In this document: piece by piece, positions 1 to 10,837 of the stretch
Position numbering within the stretch: position 1 is the first letter of the stretch
Layout of the letters: every line of letters begins with the position of its first letter
DNA from: Diphasiastrum complanatum
Lineage: Eukaryota > Streptophyta > Lycopodiopsida > Lycopodiales > Lycopodiaceae
DNA length: 64,000 nucleotides
Assembly (NCBI GenBank): GCA_029204225.1
Contig: CM055111.1
Location: 28,790,340-28,854,339 of the forward strand
Reading direction: 5' to 3'
Notes under the pieces: generated by a model
What the model was told of the DNA's origin: nothing
What the model saw: the letters and a program-made list of their open reading frames with translations, nothing else
Databases searched by the model: none
Position numbers and translations under genes: made by a program

Positions 1-40
1 TATTAGAGAGATCATATGCCTCTAATGTCATGGAAATGAG

Positions 41-487
41 CTAAAGATAGTTCAAAACAACCCTGGGAGATACCAGGGGCATATGCAAGCCCAAACGGGA
101 GGCCCGGGGCCTATTCTGCAACTGCCCAATGACCAGCCTTCCCGCCATCGCTAGTTCAGTATGCATTCCCACTTCCACTTCCAAAAGCTTTATGTGCACA
201 TCATTGGTTGCTCTGTTCTCCCGTCGTGCTGCTTCTCCATCGTCTTGGCCGATTGAATCATCATCTTCTCCAGTAACAGTGGTATCCTTGATTCTCTTTC
301 TCAAATCCTTGCCTCTGCATATCCAACACAATCTGGATTGGGATGGTTGCAATCCCAGCGCTTCATGGATTGAGAATGGCTTGAGTATTTCCAGCGTACA
401 GTTTTCCAACGCATAGTTGGCCACTCTTGTGTAGTTGTTGTTCGCATCAAACAATGATGGCATTCTCTTTAGCTGGTTTAACTCCAT
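41..487 (-). CDS. unrecognised open reading frame, 148 aa
   Basis: This frame is open from an ATG on the minus strand for 148 codons. The product is hydrophilic, with a Cys-X2-Cys pair (CWIC) near residue 54, a K/R-rich patch just after it and an acidic stretch (GEDDDSIGQDD) near residue 73. I do not recognise a family. It could be a chance frame or the end of a gene or transposon ORF beginning outside the window. It is not obviously connected to the Harbinger element to its right. Confidence that it is a real gene is low. Confidence 0.2.
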   Translation of the reverse strand: MELNQLKRMPSLFDANNNYTRVANYALENCTLEILKPFSIHEALGLQPSQSRLCWICRGKDLRKRIKDTTVTGEDDDSIGQDDGEAARRENRATNDVHIKLLEVEVGMHTELAMAGRLVIGQLQNRPRASRLGLHMPLVSPRVVLNYL

Positions 488-1341
488 TTGATGTCACTCA
501 TCTTTTGGATTTGTTGAGATTCCGTGTATTGTGGGTATCTTGAGCTCAATTACCATGTCTTGTCTCTTCACCACTTTGTCAGAGTCTTAAATTACTTGTT
601 TTTTTCTCTGGTTCTCTGCTATTAAACACCATTGGCACACTTGATGACCAACAATATTGTTTATCCACGTTCCTTTGTTGACAGTGCACAAATATGATTT
701 GTGATTTCCAGAAGGAAAATAAAATACCTACAAAGTAGGCAATTTCAACCAGAAATTGGAGGACAAAAAAGCCCTGGATTGTTGGAGCTTGGGACAATGC
801 AGGTTTACATGTGTATTGTGGCATCATGTTAAGCGAGCTCCATAAAGGTTCAGCTTCCATGCCAGATGTCATTGGGTAGTGTCTTGTTCTGCAACAGTCC
901 AAGGATGGGCCCAGAGCTGCTAGCTGCTAGTACTCTGAAACTTATGCTTATCCTGCCATCTATGGATCGAATCTAGCAAGTGCAACCAGCTCTTGCTACT
1001 TGCAACTACCTCTTGCAATTGTAGCAATCACCTTTTGCTACTCGCTACTACCTCCCCAACCACTGCATACTACTTCCCCAGCTCTTTTTTGTTGTGTGTG
1101 TGTGCAAGCATGGTAGAAATTGGGAAACACACACACATAGACAAAGAGAGAGACAAGAAAGAAGGCAGCTAAGTTTGGCAGTGGAATTGAAAGACTAGAT
1201 TCAAACCTAGAAAGGAGGATTGTGGGACTTCATGTCTTGGTTTTTAATATTGTGGAGGTTTAGGGTTACAAATTTGTAAACAATCTACCATTAATTAGCA
1301 ATAGTTCATGTTGGTATTTGCTCAAGAGTGCTTGATACCCA
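488..1341. other. no gene recognised
   Basis: No coding signal is seen. The stretch has a CTTGCTAC-like word repeated several times around 970-1060 and a short GT/AC and GA-rich patch near 1095-1160. The left end of the Harbinger element probably lies here, but I could not find a convincing terminal inverted repeat. Confidence 0.4.
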
Positions 1342-1573
1342 ATGTTTACAATATGGGTGTTGAAATTTGTAGGTTCACATGACTACTTGTTGGACATGGC
1401 ATCTGGATTTGTTCCGTATAGGCCTTTTGATGATTGTAGTGAGCAACAAGACTGGAGCCAACATACTTTGGATGATTCGGAATACGTTCCGTCCACACAG
1501 TCCACACAATTGCAAAAATTGGCATTACGACGACTTGTGGCCAAAAGAACTTTTCCAAGGATACATATAGATT

Positions 1574-1948
<375 letters not shown>

Positions 1949-2064
1949 ACGTGTGTGCGCATTAGTGCTTGGAAACATTACTCATGTGCAAGTAGAGAGA
2001 GATAATTTATCGAAATGGTATTGGTTGTGCTTCCATTCTGCCATACTACTACTGATTCCATACA

Positions 2065-3546
2065 ATGCTTACCTATTCAATGCTTGAATTGATGTATGTT
2101 GTTCCATGTAGCTCCAAAATAATGGATGTTGCCAGGAGAAGACAAATTCAATGTTTGTTGTTGTGTTGGGTTTTTCTGAATGTGGAAGAGGCTTGTTCCA
2201 ATGTAAGAATTGTTAGCCATTACAAAAGGATACGATTGTATACCAAAGTGTTGGATATATTTTGCTCAATGCCCAGTCGAAAATGCCCTAAAAGAGCTAC
2301 CTGGATGCATGAACAGGTCCAAGGCTTTGTTGAACTTCATTTGCTAGGATCGTACACTGATAAGATGTTTAAACAAAGGATGAGAGTGTCAAGAGCGACA
2401 TTTAGATTCATATGTTCATGAGTCGCATGTCACATGTCCAAGCAAGATAGATCCACCAAGAAGTGTATTCCTTTAGAAAATAGGGTTTGCATAGCATTGT
2501 CAAGGTTGGCCATTGGCAACACGTTGCAAATGATTTCTGATGTTTTCGGTGTTGGCATATCAACCTGCCATGAAATCGTATTGGATTTTTGCCATGCTGT
2601 GAAGCGCTCCATGCATTCGCTATGTATAAAATGGCCATCTGAAAATCGCATGAGTCAACATGCATCAAAGTTTGAAGCCATCAAGGGTATTCCTTTTGTT
2701 GTGGGTGCAATAGATGGGAGCCATATCCCCATAATTGGCCCCACACGAAATCCACAAGACTATTACAATAGAAAAGGATTTCATTCAATTCTTTTGCAAA
2801 TTGTGGTAAATGCATGTTGTCTAGTATGGGATTTTGATGTTGGTTGGGCAGGTAGTATGCACAATTGGTCTTTATTCAAGCAATCAAAAATTAGCTAGAG
2901 GTGTTCGGTTGGGAAATTAGGGAACTATTGCTTGGTTGGGGACGCAGCTTACCCACCAAGGGATTGGATGCTAAGTCCATTTAAAGGTCATAAGGATGGT
3001 CTGTCTAGGGTTGAGTACAATTGGAATTATGCACAATCAAGCACTAGAATGGCAGTTGAGCGAGCATTTGGTATATTGAAGTCCAGGTGGAGAATTTTGC
3101 TCAAGCGAAATGACATGAAGCTGCAATATGTCCTTGATATGGTTGCGACCTGCCTCGTCCTACATAATCTATGTATTATACACAAAGATAGTTTTAATGA
3201 GACATGGGTAGTTGAGGTTGAGGCTGAGTTGAGGTTGATGAACATATCTACAAACCATGGCAATGTCCAACAAAGGGAGGCCATAAACTTTAGCTTTGAA
3301 GCATTGCATGAAGTCCAGAGATTGCGAACCGCCAACGGAGAGGTTTTTTTAGGGCACCATGATGAGGGGCACATGCAGGACAGTGACCACAATGGAGATA
3401 GTTCTTCCAAGAGTGAGAATTTAGATGAGGAAAGAATCATTCGAGTGAGCACAAATAGACCAACATCAGTTGGGATACAACGACAAGACAAACTAGCAGC
3501 CGTCTTGTATGCCAGGAGGCATATTTCCAATCAGCGATCTGAATAA
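2065..3546 (+). pseudogene. PIF/Harbinger DDE transposase with two in-frame stops
   Basis: One reading frame runs through this interval and matches the HARBI1/DDE_Tnp_4 transposases. The helix-turn-helix part (ENRVCIALSRLAIG, then FGVGISTCHEIV) is at 2470-2590. The catalytic triad is visible: Asp of VGAIDGSHIP (codon 2713), Asp of LVGDAAYP (codon 2941) and Glu of VERAFGILKSRW (codon 3058). The acidic tail ends at TAA 3544. Two stops interrupt it without a frameshift: TGA at 2419, just before the DNA-binding part, and TAG at 2896, between the first and second catalytic Asp. Either the copy is dead or short introns span the stops; I see no clear GT-AG pair for the latter. It lies after the Myb-like ORF in the usual two-ORF arrangement. 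Terminal inverted repeats and the TWA target duplication were not located. Confidence 0.85.
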
Positions 3547-4998
3547 GGTGAATATCATGTCTAGATGGTAGGTTAAAAAGTAGTTTCATCAGTTTATTCA
3601 TTTAATATATGTTCTTTTTGACGTCGCCAATGTAACTTTACTTGTTCACATATTGATTGCTACATTTAATATAGCATACACATGTGCTAACATGCAATGT
3701 TGCAAATGTATGCACATAATGAGGAACATCATGGTCAAATTCGAGTGAGAAGCGAAAGTTCTGCAATAGCTTTGCTCGATCATCGCCCTTTGCGCAGCAC
3801 GAATAGAGAGTTTCAAATTCTTTGCTTGAATTGGCAATGAGAGACCATTCTATAATCTAAAATTTGTATAGCGTGACATGTACTCATGTATGCCAGTAGG
3901 AAGTGATTTAGTAAGGGTTAGCATTTCCCAACCAATTTTAATGCAGCTTAAGCAATTATTTATTGTTCTAGTTTTTTGTGATTTGCATTAGAAACGTAGT
4001 CCTTGTACGAGATTCAAGACATCAGACAAGACAATGTGAATGCCAATATTTTGCCTAGCCAAATGATTTCCATCCACATTTTGCTTCTTTTGTAGTTGTA
4101 CAGTGCACCACTTGCGCCACCATAATCTAGGTTGTATGGTATAATTTACTTATAACATCTGACATTGTGAGCGTTTACAACAAGTATTCAAGACGGGAGC
4201 ATCGTTTTTTCAACTTAATTCTGTAAACAGTGTATTGCATGAATAACATTCTTGCAATGGCAAGTAAGGGTAGCAATGAGGCCACAGTAAAAGATATTTC
4301 GAGAAAGAGGCAGTTTATGGTGGCTTAACAATGCTAGAAACAGGAAACTTTGGATGAGATTCCTTGAAACGTCCTCGATTGCCAGAATTTCGAACAATTT
4401 TCCAGTGAACACTTAAAGAGCATTTCTTGCTTGTAATATTGTCTTTTTAAGTAAGCTATTCTTTCTCATCCATTCTAATCGTACTCGTATTCTCATTTCA
4501 ACTTGTATTGAAGTGCGACATCATATATAGGGTTTGAGAACTTACAAGATAGTAGTGTATAAGCGATTTACATACTCGGCTTGAGCAAGACAGACAAAAA
4601 ACCAAGCAATAGTTAATTGGTCAATCATACTTCCATCAAAATCACTGTATTCTTCTCTACTTTTTTATGCTCTGACCGCAGCACAAGATAGATAAATGTT
4701 GAAGGCCAGAGTGAAAAATCATATTTTCTTCATTATGGATTGTTGCACACAAAATTACAAACTGTTCTAAAATTTTATTACAAGTTATCGGTGAATTTTC
4801 AACCAAAAGTGAACATCAGAGAGGAGCACCTATCACATTATATTTTCCTTGCCCGTTGAATTCTGGTTTTTACTAGACACCATGTTTATGATGCATTCTT
4901 CTAATCAGGAAGTTGATTGGGACCTAAAGTGTCAATCACAGCAGTGCAACTGAGGGGTTATAGTGAAGCATGTATATTGGTAGAGCACAGAGAGGCGC
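3547..4998. other. intergenic, nothing recognised
   Basis: This is AT-rich sequence without a convincing gene, repeat array or RNA. It separates the Harbinger transposase from TIM9. The right end of the transposon must lie in its first part if the element is complete. Confidence 0.4.
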
Positions 4999-5272
4999 AT
5001 GTTTCCATGGATCTATGATGTGCTCTGCTCAATGACAGGGCTAAGGAAGAGCTGCTTGGTTGCAGTAGTCCCCAGGCATCGAGCCTGGTGCTATCAATAT
5101 GCAATTTTCACAGTATTTCACTTTGCAGACCCCGCTGGCCCCCATTTGTATCAGTCTCTGCCCTTTCAAACAACCAAAGCATGTTGGAGTGACATGCTCT
5201 GCTGTGATCCACTCTAGGCACGACAGTCACGGCTGTCGCGGACAGCAGGTAGACGCATCCCTTCTATGTCGT

Positions 5273-5381
5273 CACCCTCTTTTCTCTTTTCTCTTTTCTC
5301 TGTCTCTGTCTCTGTCTCTGTCTCTCTCTGTCTCTCTCTCGCTCTCTTTCTCTTTAGGGTTACGAAATAAGGGAGGGAGGG

Positions 5382-5418
<37 letters not shown>

Positions 5419-5471
5419 GATTTCTGTGTGCGAGCGAACCAGTAGGAAGCCTTCGTTGGTGAGAGGAAGAG
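5273..5471 (+). promoter_or_regulatory. TIM9 5' leader and proximal promoter: CT/GA-rich tract with telo-box
   Basis: A pyrimidine tract (CTTTTCT and CTGTCT repeats) at about 5275-5352 is followed by TTTAGGGTT (5353-5361) and then a GA tract at about 5383-5415, ending some 57 bp before the TIM9 ATG. TTTAGGGTT is the reverse complement of the plant telo-box (AAACCCTAA), known from promoters of ribosomal, replication and some mitochondrial genes. CT/GA runs are typical of plant core promoters and 5' UTRs. Use by TIM9 is inferred from position; no TATA box was evident. Confidence 0.5.
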
Positions 5472-5569
5472 ATGGACCGAAGGATGGAGATGGCTGACTT
5501 AGAGGGTTTGGGAGAAGAGGACAAGCAAAGAATGACTACCATGATTGAGAGTTTGCAAGTGCGTGACAG
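5472..5569 (+). CDS. TIM9: TIM9 exon 1 (mitochondrial small Tim chaperone)
   Basis: This exon encodes the first 32 residues and two bases of codon 33. The protein starts MDRRMEMADLEGL, then EEDKQRMTTMIESLQVRD, which is the conserved N-terminal helix of Tim9. The exon ends GACAG at 5569 and a GT donor (GTGCCT) follows. Joining it to 15260 creates the Ser codon of RDSLKMYN exactly in frame. The ATG at 5472 fits the usual Tim9 N-terminus; the next ATGs (codons 5 and 7) would lose only a few residues. Tim9 forms a hexamer with Tim10 in the intermembrane space that guards hydrophobic precursors on their way to the TIM22 complex. A search limited to long frames misses this exon because it is short and ends in the intron. 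Confidence 0.92.
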
Positions 5570-6870
5570 GTGCCTGTCTCAGAACTAGAAATATTGTCTT
5601 TTCTCATTCGTTTGGTGGTCATGGTTGGTATTCAGTTTGTTTCTGATGATTTTTTCTGGAATGAGAATAAGTCAAATTCTCTCCAATGATTGAATTTCTC
5701 ATGTCCTTTAGCCGTTTTAGTCCTACCCGTTCCTTACAAAATATTTTTTGAAGTCCAAACTCTGTATTCAAAAGAATGTATTCTTATGAAGCTATCAATG
5801 ATTAACGTTGATCTACCATGGAGGTAACATTTTGAATTTTCACCCCAGCGTTGGATAAACTAAACAAGCACTGCTTATTATTAGTTCTCAACTACCATCA
5901 AAATTGCTAGGTCATTCAACGCTTGTAAGCTGGGGTGTTGTGTTTATGTAGACAAAGAATTAAATCCACTCAGTCCTATTTCGGATTTCCAACATTTGTT
6001 CCGTTTTAGTAGAGCTGTCGACTTGTTTAGAGCTTTGATTAGATTGATTTGCAGTGGCATATGGGAAAAGGCAGTTTGGAGCTTTTAGTATAAATCATTT
6101 GATCCTTCTTTGTTAGCAATCATTAAAGTCGTTGCTTCACTTTAAACTGTCATTCTAGTGAAATCAAAGCAATTTGTAGTTATTTGCGAAGGATCATTGC
6201 CTAGTAAAGCTAATATTAAGGGTACCAATTATCTAGTTTCTTTTTGGTCTATCGAAGGGACTCATTGCATGTTTTATGGATGTGTAATTAGGGCTTGTAT
6301 TGAAGCTTTATTGTACTTGGACCTTATTAGTTCATGCAAACTTCAAAGTATTAGTAATCACATGGGGTTCCTTTTTTAGTCACTTTTTCACTTTCATTTA
6401 TTTGGCAGGGATAAGACATGTTAGCAAAGATGTGACCTTTTGTTACGGTGCCCACACCCCTGGAGGGACCCTTTGGTAGCTGGTTTGGGAAAAAATTACT
6501 AAACTAATGACTCATGTCTAAGTTTTCTAAAGGCCCCACCTTCCGACGAGTTATCCTCCTTCGGATTATTAGTCATTATTTCAAGTTGCATGTTATAATT
6601 GTGTAGGTTGCATTCTTCATGGTTATTAAAATCTTTTAACCAACATAAATAAGAATTACACTCCACAACATTTATGCATTCAACCGTTTCCATAGCAAAA
6701 AGGAAATATGAGGGAGAAATATCCACATTTTCATTAAGTTTCATTAAAGGGCCATTTTGCATGAAAGATAAACTATGAGTCTTATAGTCTTTCTTCAATG
6801 ACTCATTATGTAAATAGAACTACTCTTCCCAAGTATTGCATTTACTTTGTCCAAATCATAATGTGAAAGT

Positions 6871-7982
6871 CTAATCTATCCTTATACTTTGCAAAGGTAG
6901 ATGTGGGACTATCTGGTCCCACACTTGGCTTTTTGGTCCTATGGCCAATTTCACCACATAGCGGTGGTCACTTTCCTTTGTTTCCACCTTTAGCTTATGC
7001 AACAATCTAGATTCAATAAAATTGTGTGTATAACCATCATCAAACAAAATTGTCACGAGTAGAGCCTGGTCCCATTCATCTAAATTAGGTCATGGGGGTC
7101 AATAACCATCGTATTAAAACAACAATGCTCACAAAGTGAACTATTAGCAAAGCACAAATCAATGCTTAAAATGTGAGAGTTACATGGCATCTTTAATGAA
7201 GCCCCTTAAAAATTCTTCCTTTCTTAGGGCATTCCTTCGCGATATGTCATGGGTCCATGCAATTAAAGCATAGATTGTCACTCCTGGCATTAGCAAAGTT
7301 CTCCTGGTCCATGATGGACCATTTCTTTGTGAGTAGGGGTATCCTTCGTGTTTTCCTTTCCTTTTTTTGAAAAGGAAGCGTACTTTTTACCCCTTGCCTT
7401 GGGTTGTCCACTAGGCTCAAACCTGGCCAGTGTACGAGTATCATCGTATAACTTGGCATTCTGAATTGTATCCTCGAGGGTACGAGGCTGGTTCCTGTTG
7501 ACCTCGAGCTGATAATCCGTGGGCAAAGCCAAGATAAAGTGCAACTTAACCAAAACAAGGTCTATTTTAGTTGCAAAACAAGAATATACCTCCTGAAAAA
7601 CCAGGGGTTGGTTCCCCATATGAATTGTCGCATACTACTAGCAATAGAATTCGAAGTCGTCTAAGATGGGTAAGGCGGCCACCTTGAAGGCCTTGCAAAA
7701 CTCCTCCCCAAGTCTTGGGGACTTTTGGCTTCCCTCGGACCTTGCCACCATGTAAATGCCTTTACTCGTAGATACATAATAGCCATACCGATCTTGTGGT
7801 CATCCGTCAAATCGTGATTGGAGAAATGTGCACTTTGTCCATCCAACCACGGAATCACAACATAGGGGATCTATCTTTCTTGTCACTAGTAGAATGGTCA
7901 GGTGTGAAGAGAGGATTGTGCAAAGCTTGCCTAGTTTGCGCCAAAGGGAATTCTGAAATCTTAGAATGAAGAGTGAGTGGCA
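6871..7982 (-). pseudogene. old Ty3/gypsy gag-protease fragment
   Basis: On the minus strand, gag-like pieces read DDHKIGMAIMYLRVKAFTWWQ-type sequence (7661-7858) and FILALPTDYQLEVNRNQP (7290-7619), the capsid pattern of plant gypsy elements. A degenerate retropepsin follows at 6871-7056: LFDDGYTHNFIESRLLHKL, where DDG replaces the active-site DSG. Several frameshifts separate the parts, no zinc knuckle was made out, and no polymerase or LTR is seen, so it is an old truncated copy. The plus-strand chromovirus has inserted at its right edge. Confidence 0.75.
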
Positions 7983-7987
7983 ATCCA

Positions 7988-8420
7988 AGTTATGGACTCG
8001 GCTCATTACATTCGCCGCGTCCATTTACATTTACTTTACTTTATGCATAAGCAGGCCTTGGGCCCTTTTTTATTCATTAGTGACACTTAGACTATATGGT
8101 TGGCCTTTGGCCTTATTATTCATTATTAGGCCATTTGGACATATTACTGGAGAGTGGGGGCCTTCTTGGAGGGCGCACTATTATCCCTCCCAGTTGGGCC
8201 CTAGCCACCGGAAGCTTCCTTTTAGGGCTTCCTCTTGGCTATAAGTAGGGAAACTGTGTCATTTGTTATTCAGCTGATGATATTGATCTCTCTCTTTAGC
8301 CTCCTTAATCTCTCTCTTTCCTGCTTTCTAGGGTTAAGTCTTGCTTATGTGCTGCTTTCATAGGCTTATGTGCTGCTTTCATAGCTTAGCTCTAGATCAG
8401 CTGTGGCTCTATTCGTAACT
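7988..8420 (+). repeat. 5' LTR of the chromovirus
   Basis: The limits were set by comparison with the 3' LTR and by the flanking ATCCA. TATAAGTA near 8240 is a likely TATA box. The 3' part contains two imperfect copies of CTTATGTGCTGCTTTCATAG (about 8344-8385). Confidence 0.92.
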
Positions 8421-8432
8421 TGGTATCAGAGC
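8421..8432 (+). promoter_or_regulatory. primer binding site, tRNA-Met type
   Basis: TGGTATCAGAGC directly abuts the 5' LTR. It is complementary to the 3' end of plant initiator tRNA-Met, the usual primer for gypsy and copia reverse transcription. Confidence 0.93.
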
Positions 8433-9013
8433 ACTTTCCTGAGCATAATCTAGAATTTTTTTTATCCTTGCTGCCTTGACAGCCCTGCTCCATCGCTGCT
8501 CCTTCCACTCCTTCCTGCCCAGTGCTCCCCCTGCTTTGTCCCCTCTCTTCCTTGCTGCCCAGCGCTCCTCCTCCTTCCTTTCCATCGCTGTCCCTGCCTT
8601 CCGACCTGTCACTTTCATCCGATATTTTTCCAGTTTGCAGCCATCTTCCACAATTATTTCCCAGCCTGTCCAGTGCCCATCCTCTCAAATTACCCAATTC
8701 CGTCATCATTTGCTATTCCAAACTGCCAAAATCCTTCAATCTGTTTATCGCTGCCCCAGCACTCCCGACTTGTCACTTTTGCCTATTTTTTTCTCCGTTT
8801 CCGGCCATCTTTCACAGTTTTTCAAAAGGCTGTCCAGCGCCCATTCTCCACCACATTTCACGGAATTTCGACTCCGTTTGATCTTCCAATTTGACATTTC
8901 CCCCCTAGCTGTCCAGCGCATTTTTACAGCCTTCGTTTCCTACTTTTCCAATTGTTGATTGCTGCCCTTTTTTAGTTGTGATAATATTGGTTTTAATAGA
9001 CTAATTTGGGGTG
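8433..9013 (+). other. untranslated leader of the chromovirus
   Basis: This is a pyrimidine-rich leader with repeated TGTCCAGCGC, CTTCC and GCTGCC words. Frames open here are by-products of the CT-rich composition. Confidence 0.5.
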
Positions 9014-10200
9014 ATGACAAGAGTCCGCTCCCTCAAGTTTTCGTCTATTCCTTCCACTATCATTATGGCACATTCACCTACCCTGAGTGAGACTACTCAG
9101 GAAACCTTATCCGATCAGTTTCGTCGCATGGATAGACCCTTTCTGGCCTCGTTCTCCGCTTCGATGTAGTTATGACCGGCTTTGCTACTATGCAATCCCA
9201 GATTGATTCTTTACAGCCTCATGGTCCTGGTAAAGCTCATGTTTTTCCTTCATTTGGGACTCCCCCATTTGGATTTCCATCTTCTTCTGCTAGTCAGCCT
9301 GCTGGTGGACCGTTCATTCCGCATAACCCACATCCTGGTTTCCTTCCACGTCCCCCAGTTTTGGAGCCACACTTTGCTCAAGACTTTCGTGATAGGGTAC
9401 AACTTGCTACCTATTCCGGTTCCTCTGATGGGAACTTATTAGAGAATCAGTTTGCTAAGCTTGACACATATTTTCAGATCTACCCTAAGTCTGATCTTCA
9501 GAAGATCCAGTTGGCTGCTTTACACTTAGATGGACGCGTCGCCACGTGGTGGCGAGTTTATCGAGTTAATCCTGATCGGGAAGGGCTCCATATATGGCAT
9601 ATCTTTCGTCGTGACCTCCGTCATGTTATGATTGATCCTCAGTGGCTCGACCACCAACGTGATACATTCCGTACTCTCACTCAGACCAGTGACCTTGCTT
9701 CTTATACAGATCAGTTTATGGAGCTTTCTTATCTTTTCACAGATCTACAGCCCACTTAGCTTATTTCTCGTTACATTGCTAGGCTTCGTGGTGCCTTACG
9801 TTATGATGTTTCTTCTTTTCGTCCTCTCACACCTGTTGAGGCGATGTCCCTTGCCAGTACTTTACAGCACATGTACTCCGACACCCTTCCTTCCCGCTTC
9901 TCCCGACCCCGTTCTTCTGTTTCATCTTTTCCCGCTATGTCCACCCCTACACCTGCCCCTTCTGTTCCAGCTCCTTCCATTGTCCCTTCGTCTCCTCGTC
10001 CTCCGACCTTTCGACCTGCTTTTGTCCGACGTTACATGTCTGCAGAGTTCGCTGACCTTTAGCAGAAGCGTCTTTGTTTTCGTTGTAAGAGTCCTGACCA
10101 TTTTGCCCATGATTGCCGTCAGCCTCTCCCTACTACTACTGCTGTTTTTTACCATGAGGGCACTAATACAGATGATTCCGATATCTACATTCATATTTTT
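9014..10200 (+). pseudogene. chromovirus gag (capsid and zinc knuckle), broken
   Basis: A reading begins at ATG 9014 (MTRVRSLKFSSIP) and shifts frame near 9165. The capsid part at about 9390-9750 reads LATYSGSSDGNLLENQFAKL, then LDGRVATWWRVY and ASYTDQFMELSYLF, a Retrotrans_gag domain. After a Pro/Ser-rich linker comes a CX2CX4HX4C knuckle, CFRCKSPDHFAHDC, at 10075-10116. TAG stops at 9757 and 10060 stand where neighbouring codons suggest CAG (Gln), i.e. C-to-T changes. The product would have packaged element RNA; this copy cannot make it whole. Confidence 0.85.
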
Positions 10201-10428
10201 GAGAGCCTGACCTTTCCCCTGACCCTTCCACTGATTTACTTCCTGCTACTTGCCATGCTCAGCTTGGTACTTGGATAGGGCGTCCTGGTCCTCACTCCAT
10301 TCGGTTACTTCACATTCTTTTTCTAGTTCTCAGATGTTTTAGGATTTATAATACCGCATTGGCGATTTTTCCGGACAGGCAGATCTTTACATTATACCTA
10401 TGGAGCGATATGATCCTTTACACTGGAC

Positions 10429-10837
10429 TTGACACAGCAGACATTGACATTTGTACATGATGCAGTTACACACTCACTTGTTGGCATTGATTCTCAGGGA
10501 GACTTCCAGTTGATTATTGGGAAGCAGTTTATTTGCAGCCTGCCGAAGGCTCATTGTGCAGCCTTATTATGTGTTCAACAGACAGTACTAGTTCCTCCAG
10601 TTTATACTCCAGCAGCTGTTCCTCAGGTGATCTCTGACTTATTACATCAGTATGCTTTTGTCTTTTTAGAACCTACGATGCTACCGCCATTACGTGACGT
10701 GAACCATCATATTGACCTGCTTCCTGGTTCTGCTCCTCCTTCCCGTCCCCCTTATCATATGTCTCGATCTGAGCGTGATGAGCTTGAGCTCCATATTACT
10801 GCCTTGTTAGATCAGGGTCTCATTGTTCCTAGTCACT
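10429..10837 (+). pseudogene. N-terminal edge of chromovirus reverse transcriptase, deleted after GLIVPS
   Basis: The frame reads DLLHQYAFVFLEP, then HHIDLLPGSAPPSRPPYHMS and LLDQGLIVPS, the usual entry into gypsy reverse transcriptase. Where the palm core (KKDG.WRMC, the YVDD-type box, thumb) should follow, the sequence jumps at about 10833-10838 into RNase H in another frame. The protease region before it (10200-10430) is degenerate. The copy therefore lacks polymerase activity altogether. Confidence 0.85.

Noticed and set aside
8476-8958. Ser/Pro/Leu-rich ORFs after the chromovirus primer site
   Set aside because: They lie in the pyrimidine-rich leader before gag; overlapping frames are open because of composition.
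9632-10210. Leu-rich 192-residue ORF that looks like a membrane protein
   Set aside because: It is the +2 frame shadow of gag, which has the capsid motifs and zinc knuckle in another frame.
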